Shown here one piece after another: positions 6,767 through 15,304 of a stretch of 15,452 bases of DNA. The position numbers and the translations under genes were made by a program. Under the pieces are notes generated by a model. The model ran no database searches and had not been told where the DNA came from. It was given only the letters and a program-made list of their open reading frames with translations. The number at the start of each line of letters is the position of its first letter. The first letter of the stretch is position 1. This DNA comes from Candidatus Competibacteraceae bacterium (GTDB lineage Bacteria; Pseudomonadota; Gammaproteobacteria; Competibacterales; Competibacteraceae): positions 1 through 15,452 of the forward strand of contig JAGRHI010000046.1 in NCBI GenBank assembly GCA_020445045.1, read 5' to 3'.

Positions 6767-9700
6767 ATGCGAAACCGTGCCTCCGTGCTGTTGGGGATGT
6801 TGGCGGTCCTGGGCATTGGCCTTTTACTGCTGGTCAGCCCGGTTTCGTTCACCGCCGAACCGGTGACGGTGTTTGGCCCGGAACGCTTCGTCCGGGACAA
6901 CGGTGCTCCACAACATTGGGTTCGCTCATTCGAACTGCCGCGCCGGGCACCGGATTGCACGCTGATCGTCGACAACGGCGACAAGCCGGCCACTCGGGTC
7001 ACCAGCGGCACGATCCTGCTTAATGGCCGACTGGTGGTCGGGCCGTCCGAATTCAAGAAAACCATCCCGCAAATCCGTAAATCGGTCCGGCTGTGGAAGC
7101 GCAACCGCTTGACCGTGTCAGTGGCCGGCCAACCCGGTGTCTTTCTCGTCACGACCCTGCGCTGCACGCCGAGCAACACCCGCCCGGTGGCCGACGCCGG
7201 TCCTGATCAAACCACGCGGATCGGCGATGTCGTCACCCTCGACGGCACCGGCTCCACCGACGCCGACGGCGACGCCCTGAGCTATACCTGGACCCTGCGG
7301 GGACCCAGCGGCAGCGGTGCCGTGCTGTCCGACCCCCACGCGGTCCAACCGACCTTCACCGTCGACCAATCCGGCGCCTACACCGCGCGGCTGGTGGTGA
7401 ATGACGGTCAGCTCAACAGTAGACCCGACGCAGTGGCGATCACCACGGAAAACGCCCCGCCGGTGGCCGACGCCGGTCCCGATCAAACCTCGCGGATCGG
7501 CGACCTCGTCACCCTCGACGGCGGTGGCTCGCACGACGTGGACGGCGATGCCTTGACCTACCACTGGTCGTTGACGGTGCCGACCGGCAGCCGGGCCGCG
7601 CTCTCCGACCCCAGCGCGGTCAAGCCGACCTTCACCATCGACCAACTTGGCACCTACATCGCCCGATTGGTGGTCAACGACGGCCGGGCCGACAGCGAGT
7701 CTGACGAAGTGGTGGTGTCCACCGAGAACAGTCCACCGGTGGCCGACGCCGGCCCCGACCAAACCGCGCGGGTGGGCGCGACCGTCACCCTGGACGGCAG
7801 CGGCTCCAGCGACGCGGACGGCGATCCGCTGACCTTCGAATGGTCGCTGCTGGAGGTGCCGTCCGGCAGCGCGGCGACACTCTCCGATCCGAGCGCGGTT
7901 CATCCGACCCTGGTGTTGGATCGCCCAGGGGTCTACGTCGCCCAGTTGCTGGTCAGCGACGGCGTGGCCGAGCATAGCGACACCGTCACTATCACCACCG
8001 AAAACTCGCCGCCGGTGGCTAATGCCGGCCCCGACCAGAGCGGTCGGGTGGGCACGACCATTACCCTGGACGGCAGCGGCTCCAGCGATGTGGACGGCGA
8101 TGCGCTGACGTATACCTGGTCCTTGACCGACCGACCGGCTGGCAGTGGCGCGGCGCTGTCCGACCCCCACGCGATCCAGCCCCATTTCGAGCTGGATCGG
8201 CCGGGTCACTACGTCGCCCAGTTGCGGGTCAGCGATGGCACGGCCGAGAGCAGCGACACCGTGGAAATCGCCACCGTGAATTCACCGCCGGTGGCCGATG
8301 CCGGTCCGGATCAAACGGTGGCGGTCGGCGCGACCGTCACCCTGGACGGCGACGGCTCGCACGACGTGGACGGTGATGCGCTGACTTATGAATGGGCCTT
8401 GCTGAACACTCCCACCGACAGTATCGCCACCTTGTCCGATCCCACGGCGGTCCGTCCAAGTTTCGTGGCCGACCTGCCCGGCACCTATCTGTTGCAACTG
8501 ATCGTCCACGACGGCACCGAAGCGAGCGCGCCGGATTCGGTGGAAGTCACCACCGAGAATTCCCGGCCGGTGGCCGACGCTGGTCCCGACCAGCAAAAGC
8601 AGGTGGGCGACACCGTCACGGTGGACGGCACGGCGTCGCGCGATGCCGACGGCGACCCGTTGACTTATCGGTGGTCGCTCATCGACCGGCCGCTGAACAG
8701 CACCGTTACCCTGAGTTATCCAACCCCGGCGCAAGCCCGCTTTGTCCCCGATCTGGCGGGTGACTACGTGGCCCAACTGATCGTCAACGATGGCACGTTG
8801 GACAGTGTGCCGGATACCGCGCTGGTGACGGTGACCGACCTCACCCCGTCTAACAACCCGCCCACGATCACCTCCACGGCGATCGAACAGGCCAGCGTCG
8901 ATCAGCTTTATCAATATCAAGTCACGGCCACCGACCCGGATGCCGGCGACGTGCTGCGCTACGCGCTCCCGGTCAAACCCGAGGGGATGACCATCGGCAC
9001 CACCACCGGTTTGATCGGGTGGACGCCCACCCTCGCTCAAGCCGGTGAACACGAGGTCCGGGTCGAGGTCAGCGATCAAGGCGGGCTGTCCGCCGCGCAG
9101 GCGTTCAAGATCACCGTCGCGGTGGCGACCACCAATCAGGCCCCGCAGGTCAGCGCGGGCGATCCGCAGACCATCACCCTGCCGGACAGCGCCAGTCTGA
9201 GCGGCACGGTCACGGATGATGGCTTGCCCGATCCGCCGGGCGCGCTGACCGTGACCTGGAGCAAAGACGACAGCAGCACCGGCGCCGGTACAGTCACGTT
9301 CGATCCGCCTAACGCCATGCAAACCACCGCCACCTTCTCGGCGGCGGGCACCTACGTGCTGAAGCTGACCGCCAGCGACGGCGACCAGAGCGCCTCGGAC
9401 ACGGTGACCGTCACGGTCAATGCCGAAACCCTGCCGCCGCTGCCGCCGGACCCGAGCACGGTGGCGCCCAAGATCGATGCCACGGTGGCGACCACCACCT
9501 TCGCCGCTACCGAATTCCTTTACACCGGTTCCAATCCGATTCAGACCGGCGTCGCACCGGGTACCATTGAGGCCAAACGGGCGGCGGTGATTCGCGGTCA
9601 GGTGCTGGATAAGCAGAATCAACCGTTGCCGGGCGTGACGGTTTCCATTCTCAATCATCCAGAATTTGGCCAGACCATCAGCCGCGCCGACGGTTGGTTC

Positions 9701-12700
9701 GATCTGGCGGTCAATGGCGGCGGGTATCTGACCCTTAACTATCAGCGCAGCGGGTATCTCCCGGCTCAACGTCAGGTCAATGCCCCGTGGCAGGATTTTG
9801 TGCTAGCCGATGATGTCGTGCTCCTCACGGCGGATTCACAAGTCACTACCATTTATTTAATGGCGGACACTTTCGATATCGCCCGCGGCAGTGCAGTCAG
9901 CGATACCGACGGAACCCGCCAAGCAACATTAGTGTTCCCTCCATACACGACCGCAACGATGACCTTGGCCGATGGCTCGACCCAATCATTGAGCACATTG
10001 CAGGTGCGAGCCACCGAATACACGGTCGGAGCCAACGGGCCACAAGCGATGCCTGCCGAACTGCCGCCGACCAGCGCTTACACCTATGCGGTGGAACTCA
10101 GTGTCGATGAAGCGCTCGCTGCCGGAGCAATGACGGTTCAGTTCAACCAGGCGATTCCGTTCTATGTCGATAACTTCCTGAATTTCCCCGTCGGGATTCA
10201 AGTGCCGGTCGCCTATTACGACCGTGAGAAATCGGCATGGATACCGACTGATGATGGGCGAATTATCCAGATTCTCAGAATCAGCAGAGGTGTGGCTCAA
10301 GTTGATACCACCGGTGATGGCGTAGCCGATAACGGTGTTGATTTGGGGATGACCGAGGCGGAGCGGCAGGCTCTCGCCCAAAGTTATACCGCCGGTCAGT
10401 CGTTACAGCGGGTCGCGGTGCAACATTTGACGCCCTATGACTTGAATTATGGTGTCGTGCCGAAAAGTGGTGCGGAACAACCACAACCGTCAGCCGCTCA
10501 GAGTGGCGACCAGCATAACCCGGATAGCCCGAATACCAGTTGTGGTTCGATTATTGGTTGTGAGAACCAAACACTGGGAGAAGTCATTGGAGTCACAGGC
10601 ACACCGTTCCATCTGAGTTACGTCAGTGATCGGGTGCCGGGTCGTATTGCCTCCAGTACCCTGACGATTCCGTTAAGCGGTACCAGTGTTCCGTCCGTCC
10701 TCAAACGGATTGAACTGGAAATCACAGTAGCCGGACGGACATTGACGCAAAGCTTCCCTGCGGCAGCGAACCAAACCTACACGTTTACTTGGGACGGCCA
10801 AGATGCCTACGGACGCACGTTACAAGGCGCGCAACCGATCAATATTCGCATTGGCTATGTGTATGACGGTTACTATGCCTTACCGCCCAGTTTAGCGAGT
10901 ACATTTGGCGCAGCCAGTGGCGAACGGATTGCCGGTGATATTGCTGCCCGACGGGAAGTGACATTGTGGCAGGATCAGCAGACCAGTGTGAGCATTCTGG
11001 ATTTCCAGAAGCCTGCTATCGGTGGCTGGAGCCTAGATGTCCATCATGACTACGATCCGCTCGGGCGGGTACTTTATCAGGGCGATGGTTCGCGGCGTAG
11101 CACCACCGGTGTTGCAAACAACATCGTCACAACCGTAGCCGGGAATGGTGTTCCAGGATTCAGTGGTGATGGTGGTTTGGCCACTCAAGCTACCCTGAAT
11201 ACTCCATTAAACATTGCAGTGGCAGCCGATGGTAGTATATATATCGTTGATTTTTGGAATTATAGAATCCGCCGGATCGGACCTGATGGGATCATTACAA
11301 CTGTAGCTGGAAGTCGATTTGGGCGACCTGGCGGCGACGATGGCCCCGCAACGCAGGCGACAATTTCTCCGAGTGATATCGCAGTGGCAGCCGATGGTAG
11401 CGTATATATCGGTGATGGTGCCGGCTCTGTGAGTTTTCCTGATAGCATTCGCCGGATTGGACCAGATGGGATTATTACCACTATTGCTGGGAATGGCACT
11501 TCAGAGGGGTATAGCGGTGACGGTGGCCCCGCTACTCAGGCATCTCTCAATGGCCCAACGGGGTTTTCAGTAGCGAAAGACGGTAGCCTGTATTTTTGTG
11601 ATTCCGGTAACAACCGCATCCGCCGGATCGGGCCGGACGGGATCATTACAACTGTGGCCGGAGGGGGCAGTATTGTTGAATCGCCTCTCAATAATTACGG
11701 TGAAGGTCTTCCGGCGACCCAGTTGGAAATGAGCCAATCACTTGATGTAGCGATAGCAGCAGATGGCAGTCTATTGCTTGCGAATTTCGGCCTTTCCTTC
11801 ATCCGAAAAGTTGGACTGGATGGAATTTATACCACGATTGCTGGAACAGGCCATCGCCGTTTTGACGGCGATGGCAGTCTAGCGACTCAGACATCTCTAA
11901 ATGGGCCATTGGGGATTGCGTTGGCAAACGATGGGAGTGTATTAGTCGCGGATACCGACAATAACCGCATTCGACGAATCGGGCCGGACGGAGTTATCAC
12001 TACTATCGCTGGTAATGGTCAGAGTGGATTGAGCGGCGACGGTGGTCCAGCAACACAAGTTGCGCTCAATCAACCAAGGAGCGTTGCGGTAGCGGCGGAC
12101 GGTGGCATCCTGATTGCTGATACCGACAATCACCGTATCCTTAAAGTATTCCCCCCCCTTCCTGGCTTTGACGGTGGATCAGGTATCTTCATCACTTCGA
12201 CAGACGGTCGTTTGCTTTATCGCTTCAGTCCTGAAGGCCGCCACCTCAGCACAGTGGACACGCTCACCAAAGCCGTACTCTATACTTTCGGTTACGACAG
12301 TGATGGACGGCTGACCTCCATCACCGATGCCGATAACAACGTCACCACCATCGAACGTGACGGTTCCGGCAACCCCACCGCGATTATTGCCCCGTTCGGC
12401 CAGCGCACCAGGCTGACTCTGAACCGCAACGGTTATCTCGCCAGAGTCACCAATCCCGCCAGCGAAGCCTACCAACTCACCTACACCGCGAGCGGTTTGC
12501 TGACCGCCTTCACCGATCCCAATGGCCATACCTCGACGATGACCTATGATGCCTTGGGCCGATTGCTGAAGGACACCAACGCCGCCAGTGGTAGCCAGAC
12601 CTTAGCGCGGACCGAATTGACCGACGGCTTCACCGCCACCCGCACCACGGCACTGAATCGCACCACAACCTACACAGTGGAAGACCTCAGCACCGGCGAC

Positions 12701-15217
12701 CGCCAGCGTAAAGTGCTCGCCCCGGACGGCACCGAAACCGTGACCCTGATCGGCACCGATGGCAGCACGAAGATCACTGCTCCCGATGGCACGGTCACTG
12801 AGACTCTGGACGGCCCTGATCCCCGTTTCGGGATGCAATCGCCGGTGACCACTAGTAGCACAGTGACCACCGGCGGCCTCACTGCCACCACCAGCAGTAC
12901 GGCCACCGTTGACCCGGAAGATCCCACCAATCCGCTAGATTTCACCACACTGACCCGTACCGCCACAGTGAACGGGCGCACCGCGACCACGACTTTTGAT
13001 GCCGCCACCCGCCGAGCGACAGCCACCAGTCCTGCCGGACGGCAAAGCTACTCGGTTCTCGACGCCAAAGGCCGAGTGACTGAAAGCGGTGTGACCGGCA
13101 TCGACCCGGTGCAGAAAAGCTACGATAGCCAAGGCCGCTTGATCAGCGTGACGCAAGGCACGGGAAGTGACGCTCGCACCACCACCTTCAGCTATAACGC
13201 AGCGGGTTACCTGCAATCCGCCACCGACGCCCTCGGCCAGAGTGGTCAACTGGCTTACGACGCCGCCGGACGAGTGCTGACCCAAACCTTAGCCAACGGT
13301 CAATCCATCGGCTTTGCCTATGACGCCAAAGGCAATCTGACCAGTCTCACCCCACCCGGCCAACCGGCGCACACCTTCACCTACAACGCTGTCGATCTCG
13401 CCACGGCCTACACACCACCGAGCGTGACTGGCAGCGGCACGACGAGCACGCTGTATCAATACAATGCCGACCAGCAAGTCACCCAGATCACCCGTCCTGA
13501 CGGTGGCGTGATCGAATACGACTACGACAGCGTCGGACGACTCAGCACCCTGAGTATTCCCGCCGGTCAGTACGGCTACAGCTACAACAGTGTCGGCAAG
13601 CTGGACGGTATCACCGCACCGGGCAGCATCGCTTTGGACTATACCCACAGCGGTTCGCTACTGACCCAAGTCACCTGGAGCGGCGAAATCAGTGGCTACA
13701 CCGACTATGGCTACGACAACGACTTCCGGGTCACCTGGATCAGCGTCAACGGTGCCAATCCCATCACCTACGCATACGACGCCGACAGCCTGCTGACCGA
13801 AGCGGGTGATCTCACCCTCACCCACGATGTCGACAACGGTTTACTGACCGGCACCGCTTTGGGCAACGCCACGGAAAGCTACAGCTACAACAGCTTCGGT
13901 GAAATGAGCGGCTATACCGGCCAAGTGGACGGCGCGAATTTACTGAGCTTCACCTACACCCGTGACAAGCTGGGCCGGATCACCGAGAAAGCCGAGACTG
14001 TTGAAGGCGTCACCACAACCTACGCCTACAGTTATGACGCCATCGGCCAGTTGGTTGAGGTCAAGCAGAACGGCAGCGTCACCGCTACCTACAGCTATGA
14101 CGCCAACGGCAACCGGCTGAGCAAAACCGGCACTGGTATCGAGGAAACCGGTACCTATGACGCGCAGGATCGGATGCTGAGTTATGACGGCGCGACCTAC
14201 AGCTATAACGCCAACGGGGAAATACAGAGCAAAACCGAGGACAATCAGACCACGAGCTACAGCTACGATGCGCTGGGCAATCTGCGTCAAGTGACCCTAC
14301 CTGATAGCACCCAGATTGATTATGTGATCGATGGTCAAAATCGTCGTATCGGTAAGAAGATCAACGGCGCACTGGTGCAGGGTTTCCTCTACCAAGGCCA
14401 GTTGCAACCCGCCGCCGAATTGGATGGCAGCGGCAATGTCGTCAGCCGTTTTGTCTACGCCACCGGCGTCAATGTGCCGGATTATTTGGTCAAAGGTGGG
14501 GTGACCTATCGCATCTTTAAGGATCATCTCGGCAGTCCACGCCTTGTGGTGGACATCGCTACTGGTACGGTTGCTCAACGGTTGGATTATGACGAATATG
14601 GCCAGGTCATTAACGATACTAATCCAGGATTTCAGCCCTTCTGGTTTGCGGGCGGGATTTATGATCGAGATACCGGATTAGTGCGGTTTGGGGCAAGGGA
14701 TTATGAGGCCGGGAGTGGGCGGTGGATGGCGAAAGATTTAGGCATGTTCCAATCTAAAGATATAGATCTATATCGTTATACAGCGAATGACCCAGTGAAT
14801 TTTGTTGACAGAAATGGAATGCAAACAGAGTCGCCTGATCCCCTTGGACTGGGAAGGTGCAAAGAAAATCCCGATTATAACGATCCTGATGAGATGGTGA
14901 AAAGATATGATCGTCGTGCGGAAGGTACAGGAAAAGGAATTCTAGGAGGAACAAACAATATTTTTGGGAGCAACAAGAAGAAGCAAGAGGAAAGAGGAGA
15001 ATGTTTGCGAGAGTTGACTGACGCAGTACCTATTCCAGTTGGTAAGGGGATAAGCGTGGTAAAAACAACCAAGGCGGTAATCAAGGGGAACATCTTATCA
15101 ATTTTATATAGGAATATAGTCACTCCTTTACATGCTACATGTATTTGGATTTCTACGGGCTTTGACGAGGAAAAAGCATTGGAGGAAATAATTGAAAAAG
15201 GACTTCATCGTCCTTAG
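6767..15217 (+). CDS. giant secreted teneurin-like Rhs/YD-repeat protein with PKD array and NHL propeller
   Basis: A 2816-residue exported protein. Order by residue: basic MRNR plus a hydrophobic signal segment (1-30); beta-rich N-terminal domain (30-136); six PKD-like repeats (137-696); putative Ig domain (697-789); another PKD-like domain (790-886); proline-rich linker; carboxypeptidase-regulatory/transthyretin-like domain (about 939-1031, IRGQVLDKQNQPLPGVTV); a family-specific region (1032-1258); a plug-like region (about 1259-1451); six NHL blades (1452-1796); a YD-repeat shell (about 1804-2578); the Rhs core end with DHLGS at 2586 and DRNGM at 2681-2685; and an unknown tip (2686-2816). 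Rhs/YD shells form a closed beta cocoon that holds a C-terminal cargo, often a toxin. There is no PAAR or VgrG segment, so export by Sec is more likely than type VI loading. Likely roles are surface contact, adhesion or delivery of the tip. Composition changes along the gene, which points to mosaic origin. Confidence 0.93.
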   Translation: MRNRASVLLGMLAVLGIGLLLLVSPVSFTAEPVTVFGPERFVRDNGAPQHWVRSFELPRRAPDCTLIVDNGDKPATRVTSGTILLNGRLVVGPSEFKKTIPQIRKSVRLWKRNRLTVSVAGQPGVFLVTTLRCTPSNTRPVADAGPDQTTRIGDVVTLDGTGSTDADGDALSYTWTLRGPSGSGAVLSDPHAVQPTFTVDQSGAYTARLVVNDGQLNSRPDAVAITTENAPPVADAGPDQTSRIGDLVTLDGGGSHDVDGDALTYHWSLTVPTGSRAALSDPSAVKPTFTIDQLGTYIARLVVNDGRADSESDEVVVSTENSPPVADAGPDQTARVGATVTLDGSGSSDADGDPLTFEWSLLEVPSGSAATLSDPSAVHPTLVLDRPGVYVAQLLVSDGVAEHSDTVTITTENSPPVANAGPDQSGRVGTTITLDGSGSSDVDGDALTYTWSLTDRPAGSGAALSDPHAIQPHFELDRPGHYVAQLRVSDGTAESSDTVEIATVNSPPVADAGPDQTVAVGATVTLDGDGSHDVDGDALTYEWALLNTPTDSIATLSDPTAVRPSFVADLPGTYLLQLIVHDGTEASAPDSVEVTTENSRPVADAGPDQQKQVGDTVTVDGTASRDADGDPLTYRWSLIDRPLNSTVTLSYPTPAQARFVPDLAGDYVAQLIVNDGTLDSVPDTALVTVTDLTPSNNPPTITSTAIEQASVDQLYQYQVTATDPDAGDVLRYALPVKPEGMTIGTTTGLIGWTPTLAQAGEHEVRVEVSDQGGLSAAQAFKITVAVATTNQAPQVSAGDPQTITLPDSASLSGTVTDDGLPDPPGALTVTWSKDDSSTGAGTVTFDPPNAMQTTATFSAAGTYVLKLTASDGDQSASDTVTVTVNAETLPPLPPDPSTVAPKIDATVATTTFAATEFLYTGSNPIQTGVAPGTIEAKRAAVIRGQVLDKQNQPLPGVTVSILNHPEFGQTISRADGWFDLAVNGGGYLTLNYQRSGYLPAQRQVNAPWQDFVLADDVVLLTADSQVTTIYLMADTFDIARGSAVSDTDGTRQATLVFPPYTTATMTLADGSTQSLSTLQVRATEYTVGANGPQAMPAELPPTSAYTYAVELSVDEALAAGAMTVQFNQAIPFYVDNFLNFPVGIQVPVAYYDREKSAWIPTDDGRIIQILRISRGVAQVDTTGDGVADNGVDLGMTEAERQALAQSYTAGQSLQRVAVQHLTPYDLNYGVVPKSGAEQPQPSAAQSGDQHNPDSPNTSCGSIIGCENQTLGEVIGVTGTPFHLSYVSDRVPGRIASSTLTIPLSGTSVPSVLKRIELEITVAGRTLTQSFPAAANQTYTFTWDGQDAYGRTLQGAQPINIRIGYVYDGYYALPPSLASTFGAASGERIAGDIAARREVTLWQDQQTSVSILDFQKPAIGGWSLDVHHDYDPLGRVLYQGDGSRRSTTGVANNIVTTVAGNGVPGFSGDGGLATQATLNTPLNIAVAADGSIYIVDFWNYRIRRIGPDGIITTVAGSRFGRPGGDDGPATQATISPSDIAVAADGSVYIGDGAGSVSFPDSIRRIGPDGIITTIAGNGTSEGYSGDGGPATQASLNGPTGFSVAKDGSLYFCDSGNNRIRRIGPDGIITTVAGGGSIVESPLNNYGEGLPATQLEMSQSLDVAIAADGSLLLANFGLSFIRKVGLDGIYTTIAGTGHRRFDGDGSLATQTSLNGPLGIALANDGSVLVADTDNNRIRRIGPDGVITTIAGNGQSGLSGDGGPATQVALNQPRSVAVAADGGILIADTDNHRILKVFPPLPGFDGGSGIFITSTDGRLLYRFSPEGRHLSTVDTLTKAVLYTFGYDSDGRLTSITDADNNVTTIERDGSGNPTAIIAPFGQRTRLTLNRNGYLARVTNPASEAYQLTYTASGLLTAFTDPNGHTSTMTYDALGRLLKDTNAASGSQTLARTELTDGFTATRTTALNRTTTYTVEDLSTGDRQRKVLAPDGTETVTLIGTDGSTKITAPDGTVTETLDGPDPRFGMQSPVTTSSTVTTGGLTATTSSTATVDPEDPTNPLDFTTLTRTATVNGRTATTTFDAATRRATATSPAGRQSYSVLDAKGRVTESGVTGIDPVQKSYDSQGRLISVTQGTGSDARTTTFSYNAAGYLQSATDALGQSGQLAYDAAGRVLTQTLANGQSIGFAYDAKGNLTSLTPPGQPAHTFTYNAVDLATAYTPPSVTGSGTTSTLYQYNADQQVTQITRPDGGVIEYDYDSVGRLSTLSIPAGQYGYSYNSVGKLDGITAPGSIALDYTHSGSLLTQVTWSGEISGYTDYGYDNDFRVTWISVNGANPITYAYDADSLLTEAGDLTLTHDVDNGLLTGTALGNATESYSYNSFGEMSGYTGQVDGANLLSFTYTRDKLGRITEKAETVEGVTTTYAYSYDAIGQLVEVKQNGSVTATYSYDANGNRLSKTGTGIEETGTYDAQDRMLSYDGATYSYNANGEIQSKTEDNQTTSYSYDALGNLRQVTLPDSTQIDYVIDGQNRRIGKKINGALVQGFLYQGQLQPAAELDGSGNVVSRFVYATGVNVPDYLVKGGVTYRIFKDHLGSPRLVVDIATGTVAQRLDYDEYGQVINDTNPGFQPFWFAGGIYDRDTGLVRFGARDYEAGSGRWMAKDLGMFQSKDIDLYRYTANDPVNFVDRNGMQTESPDPLGLGRCKENPDYNDPDEMVKRYDRRAEGTGKGILGGTNNIFGSNKKKQEERGECLRELTDAVPIPVGKGISVVKTTKAVIKGNILSILYRNIVTPLHATCIWISTGFDEEKALEEIIEKGLHRP
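7175..8854 (+). repeat. six tandem PKD-like domain repeats, about 276 bases each
   Basis: Repeats start at 7175, 7451, 7727, 8003, 8279 and 8558, each with N-x-x-PVA-D/N-AGPDQ. The first four spacings are exactly 276 bases (92 codons), the fifth 279. Each repeat then carries V-T-LDG-x-GS-x-D-x-DGD-x-L-x-Y-x-W, an LSDP-x-AV strand (LSYPTPAQA in the sixth) and a final Y-x-x-QL-x-V-x-DG strand. These Ig-like domains act as a rigid extracellular stalk or as protein- or sugar-binding modules. The coding DNA is very GC-rich and similar between units, so copy number may vary by recombination. Confidence 0.9.
8855..9424 (+). other. two further Ig-like domains of a different type
   Basis: The first (8855-9133) begins NPPTITSTAIEQASVDQLY and contains the GDVLRYAL and GLIGWTPT motifs typical of cadherin-like putative Ig (He_PIG) domains. 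The second (9134-9424) begins NQAPQVSAGDPQTITLPDSA and contains FSAAGTYVLKLTASDGD, like PKD domains. A proline-rich linker (LPPLPPDP) follows. They extend the N-terminal stalk of the giant protein. Confidence 0.75.
9581..9862 (+). other. carboxypeptidase-regulatory (transthyretin-like) domain
   Basis: About 93 residues beginning AAVIRGQV, with PLPGVTVSILNHPEFGQT, SRADGWFDLAVNGGG, and YLPAQRQV. This is a seven-strand Ig-like fold common before YD shells in bacteria, and the same position is held by the TTR domain in animal teneurins. The preceding segment ATEFLYTGSNPIQTGVAPG is a conserved lead-in in this protein family. Confidence 0.8.
11120..12155 (+). repeat. six NHL repeats forming a beta-propeller
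   Basis: Blades start at about 11120, 11291, 11471, 11642, 11825 and 11993, each 56-61 residues. The consensus is I-TT-I/V-AG-x-G, then SGDGGPATQ-x-x-L-N-x-P, then VAADGS-x-x-I-x-D, then N-x-R-I-R-R-I-GPDG. Blades 2 and 4 are the most divergent: blade 2 lacks the N-R of its last strand, and blade 4 has an insert and lacks GDGG. Six blades are enough for a closed propeller, which in teneurins makes adhesion contacts. The DNA is clearly less GC-rich than the PKD array. Confidence 0.88.
12176..14500 (+). repeat. YD-repeat (Rhs) shell
   Basis: About twenty YD-type units are readable, such as FGYDSDGRLTSITD, MTYDALGRLL, LAYDAAGRVLTQT, FAYDAKGNLTSLT, YSYDANGNRLSKTG and YSYDALGNLRQVTLPD. The middle (about 12620-13030) is a Thr-rich, less regular stretch with TVT and TTS runs. 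Such repeats roll into a hollow beta-strand cocoon that encloses the C-terminal domain in Rhs and TcC toxins. Confidence 0.92.
14501..14821 (+). other. Rhs repeat-associated core end
   Basis: The conserved core boundary reads FKDHLGSPRLVVD, LDYDEYGQVI, FAGGIYDRDTGLVRFGARDY, GRWMAKD, LYRYTANDPVNF and finally VDRNGM. This matches the standard core that precedes variable tips, but the usual KDPI is KDLG and the final DPxGL is DRNGM. The first half of the DxxG-18X-DxxG aspartate pair linked to core self-cleavage is therefore not canonical, while the second half (D2681) is kept. Confidence 0.88.
14822..15214 (+). other. variable C-terminal tip domain, unknown function
   Basis: The 131 residues after the Rhs core. 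The segment is charged (KRYDRRAEGTGKG; FGSNKKKQEERGECLREL), then has DAVPIPVGKGISVV, a mostly hydrophobic stretch NILSILYRNIV to ATCIWIST, and a final acidic helix FDEEKALEEIIEK. Two Cys (in GRCK and ECLR) come before a third in TCIW. I see no GHH, HNH, ART or deaminase motif and do not recognise the family. The DNA is much AT-richer than the shell and uses codons such as AGA, ATA and GGA, as expected of an exchanged tip. It could be a toxin, a small structural tip, or a degraded one. Confidence 0.65.
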
Positions 15218-15276
15218 AGCCAGCTAGATCAGGCACAGGACGTGCCCGACATTCGCTACCCCAATCCCTTGAACCC

Positions 15277-15304
15277 GTCGGGCAACGCTCCGCTGTTGCC
15301 CGAC
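15277..15304. repeat. perfect 10-bp hairpin downstream of the giant gene
   Basis: GTCGGGCAAC (15277-15286) and GTTGCCCGAC (15295-15304) are perfect inverted repeats around the 8-base loop GCTCCGCT. Half of the right arm (TGCCCGAC) also occurs at 15243-15250. No T-run follows, so it is not a standard terminator. It resembles a dispersed palindromic (REP-like) intergenic element. It could still end or stabilise the giant transcript. Confidence 0.5.

Noticed and set aside
6767..7174. Type VI secretion Rhs effector
   Set aside because: The N-terminus is a Sec-type signal and a beta domain, with no PAAR repeat and no VgrG or adaptor gene nearby.
7175..8854. Regular repeats as a CRISPR array
   Set aside because: The period is 276 bases, in frame and coding for Ig-like domains. 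There are no short repeats separated by unique spacers.
7118..9769. Long open frames on the - strand opposite the PKD array
   Set aside because: Same cause: the repeats give repetitive HRRGVFGGD-like antisense peptides with no start signals.
14822..15214. Tip as a Tox-GHH or HNH nuclease like the teneurin C-terminus
   Set aside because: No GHH, HNH or other metal-binding His cluster is present. There is only a single His in ATCIW's neighbourhood and one near the end.
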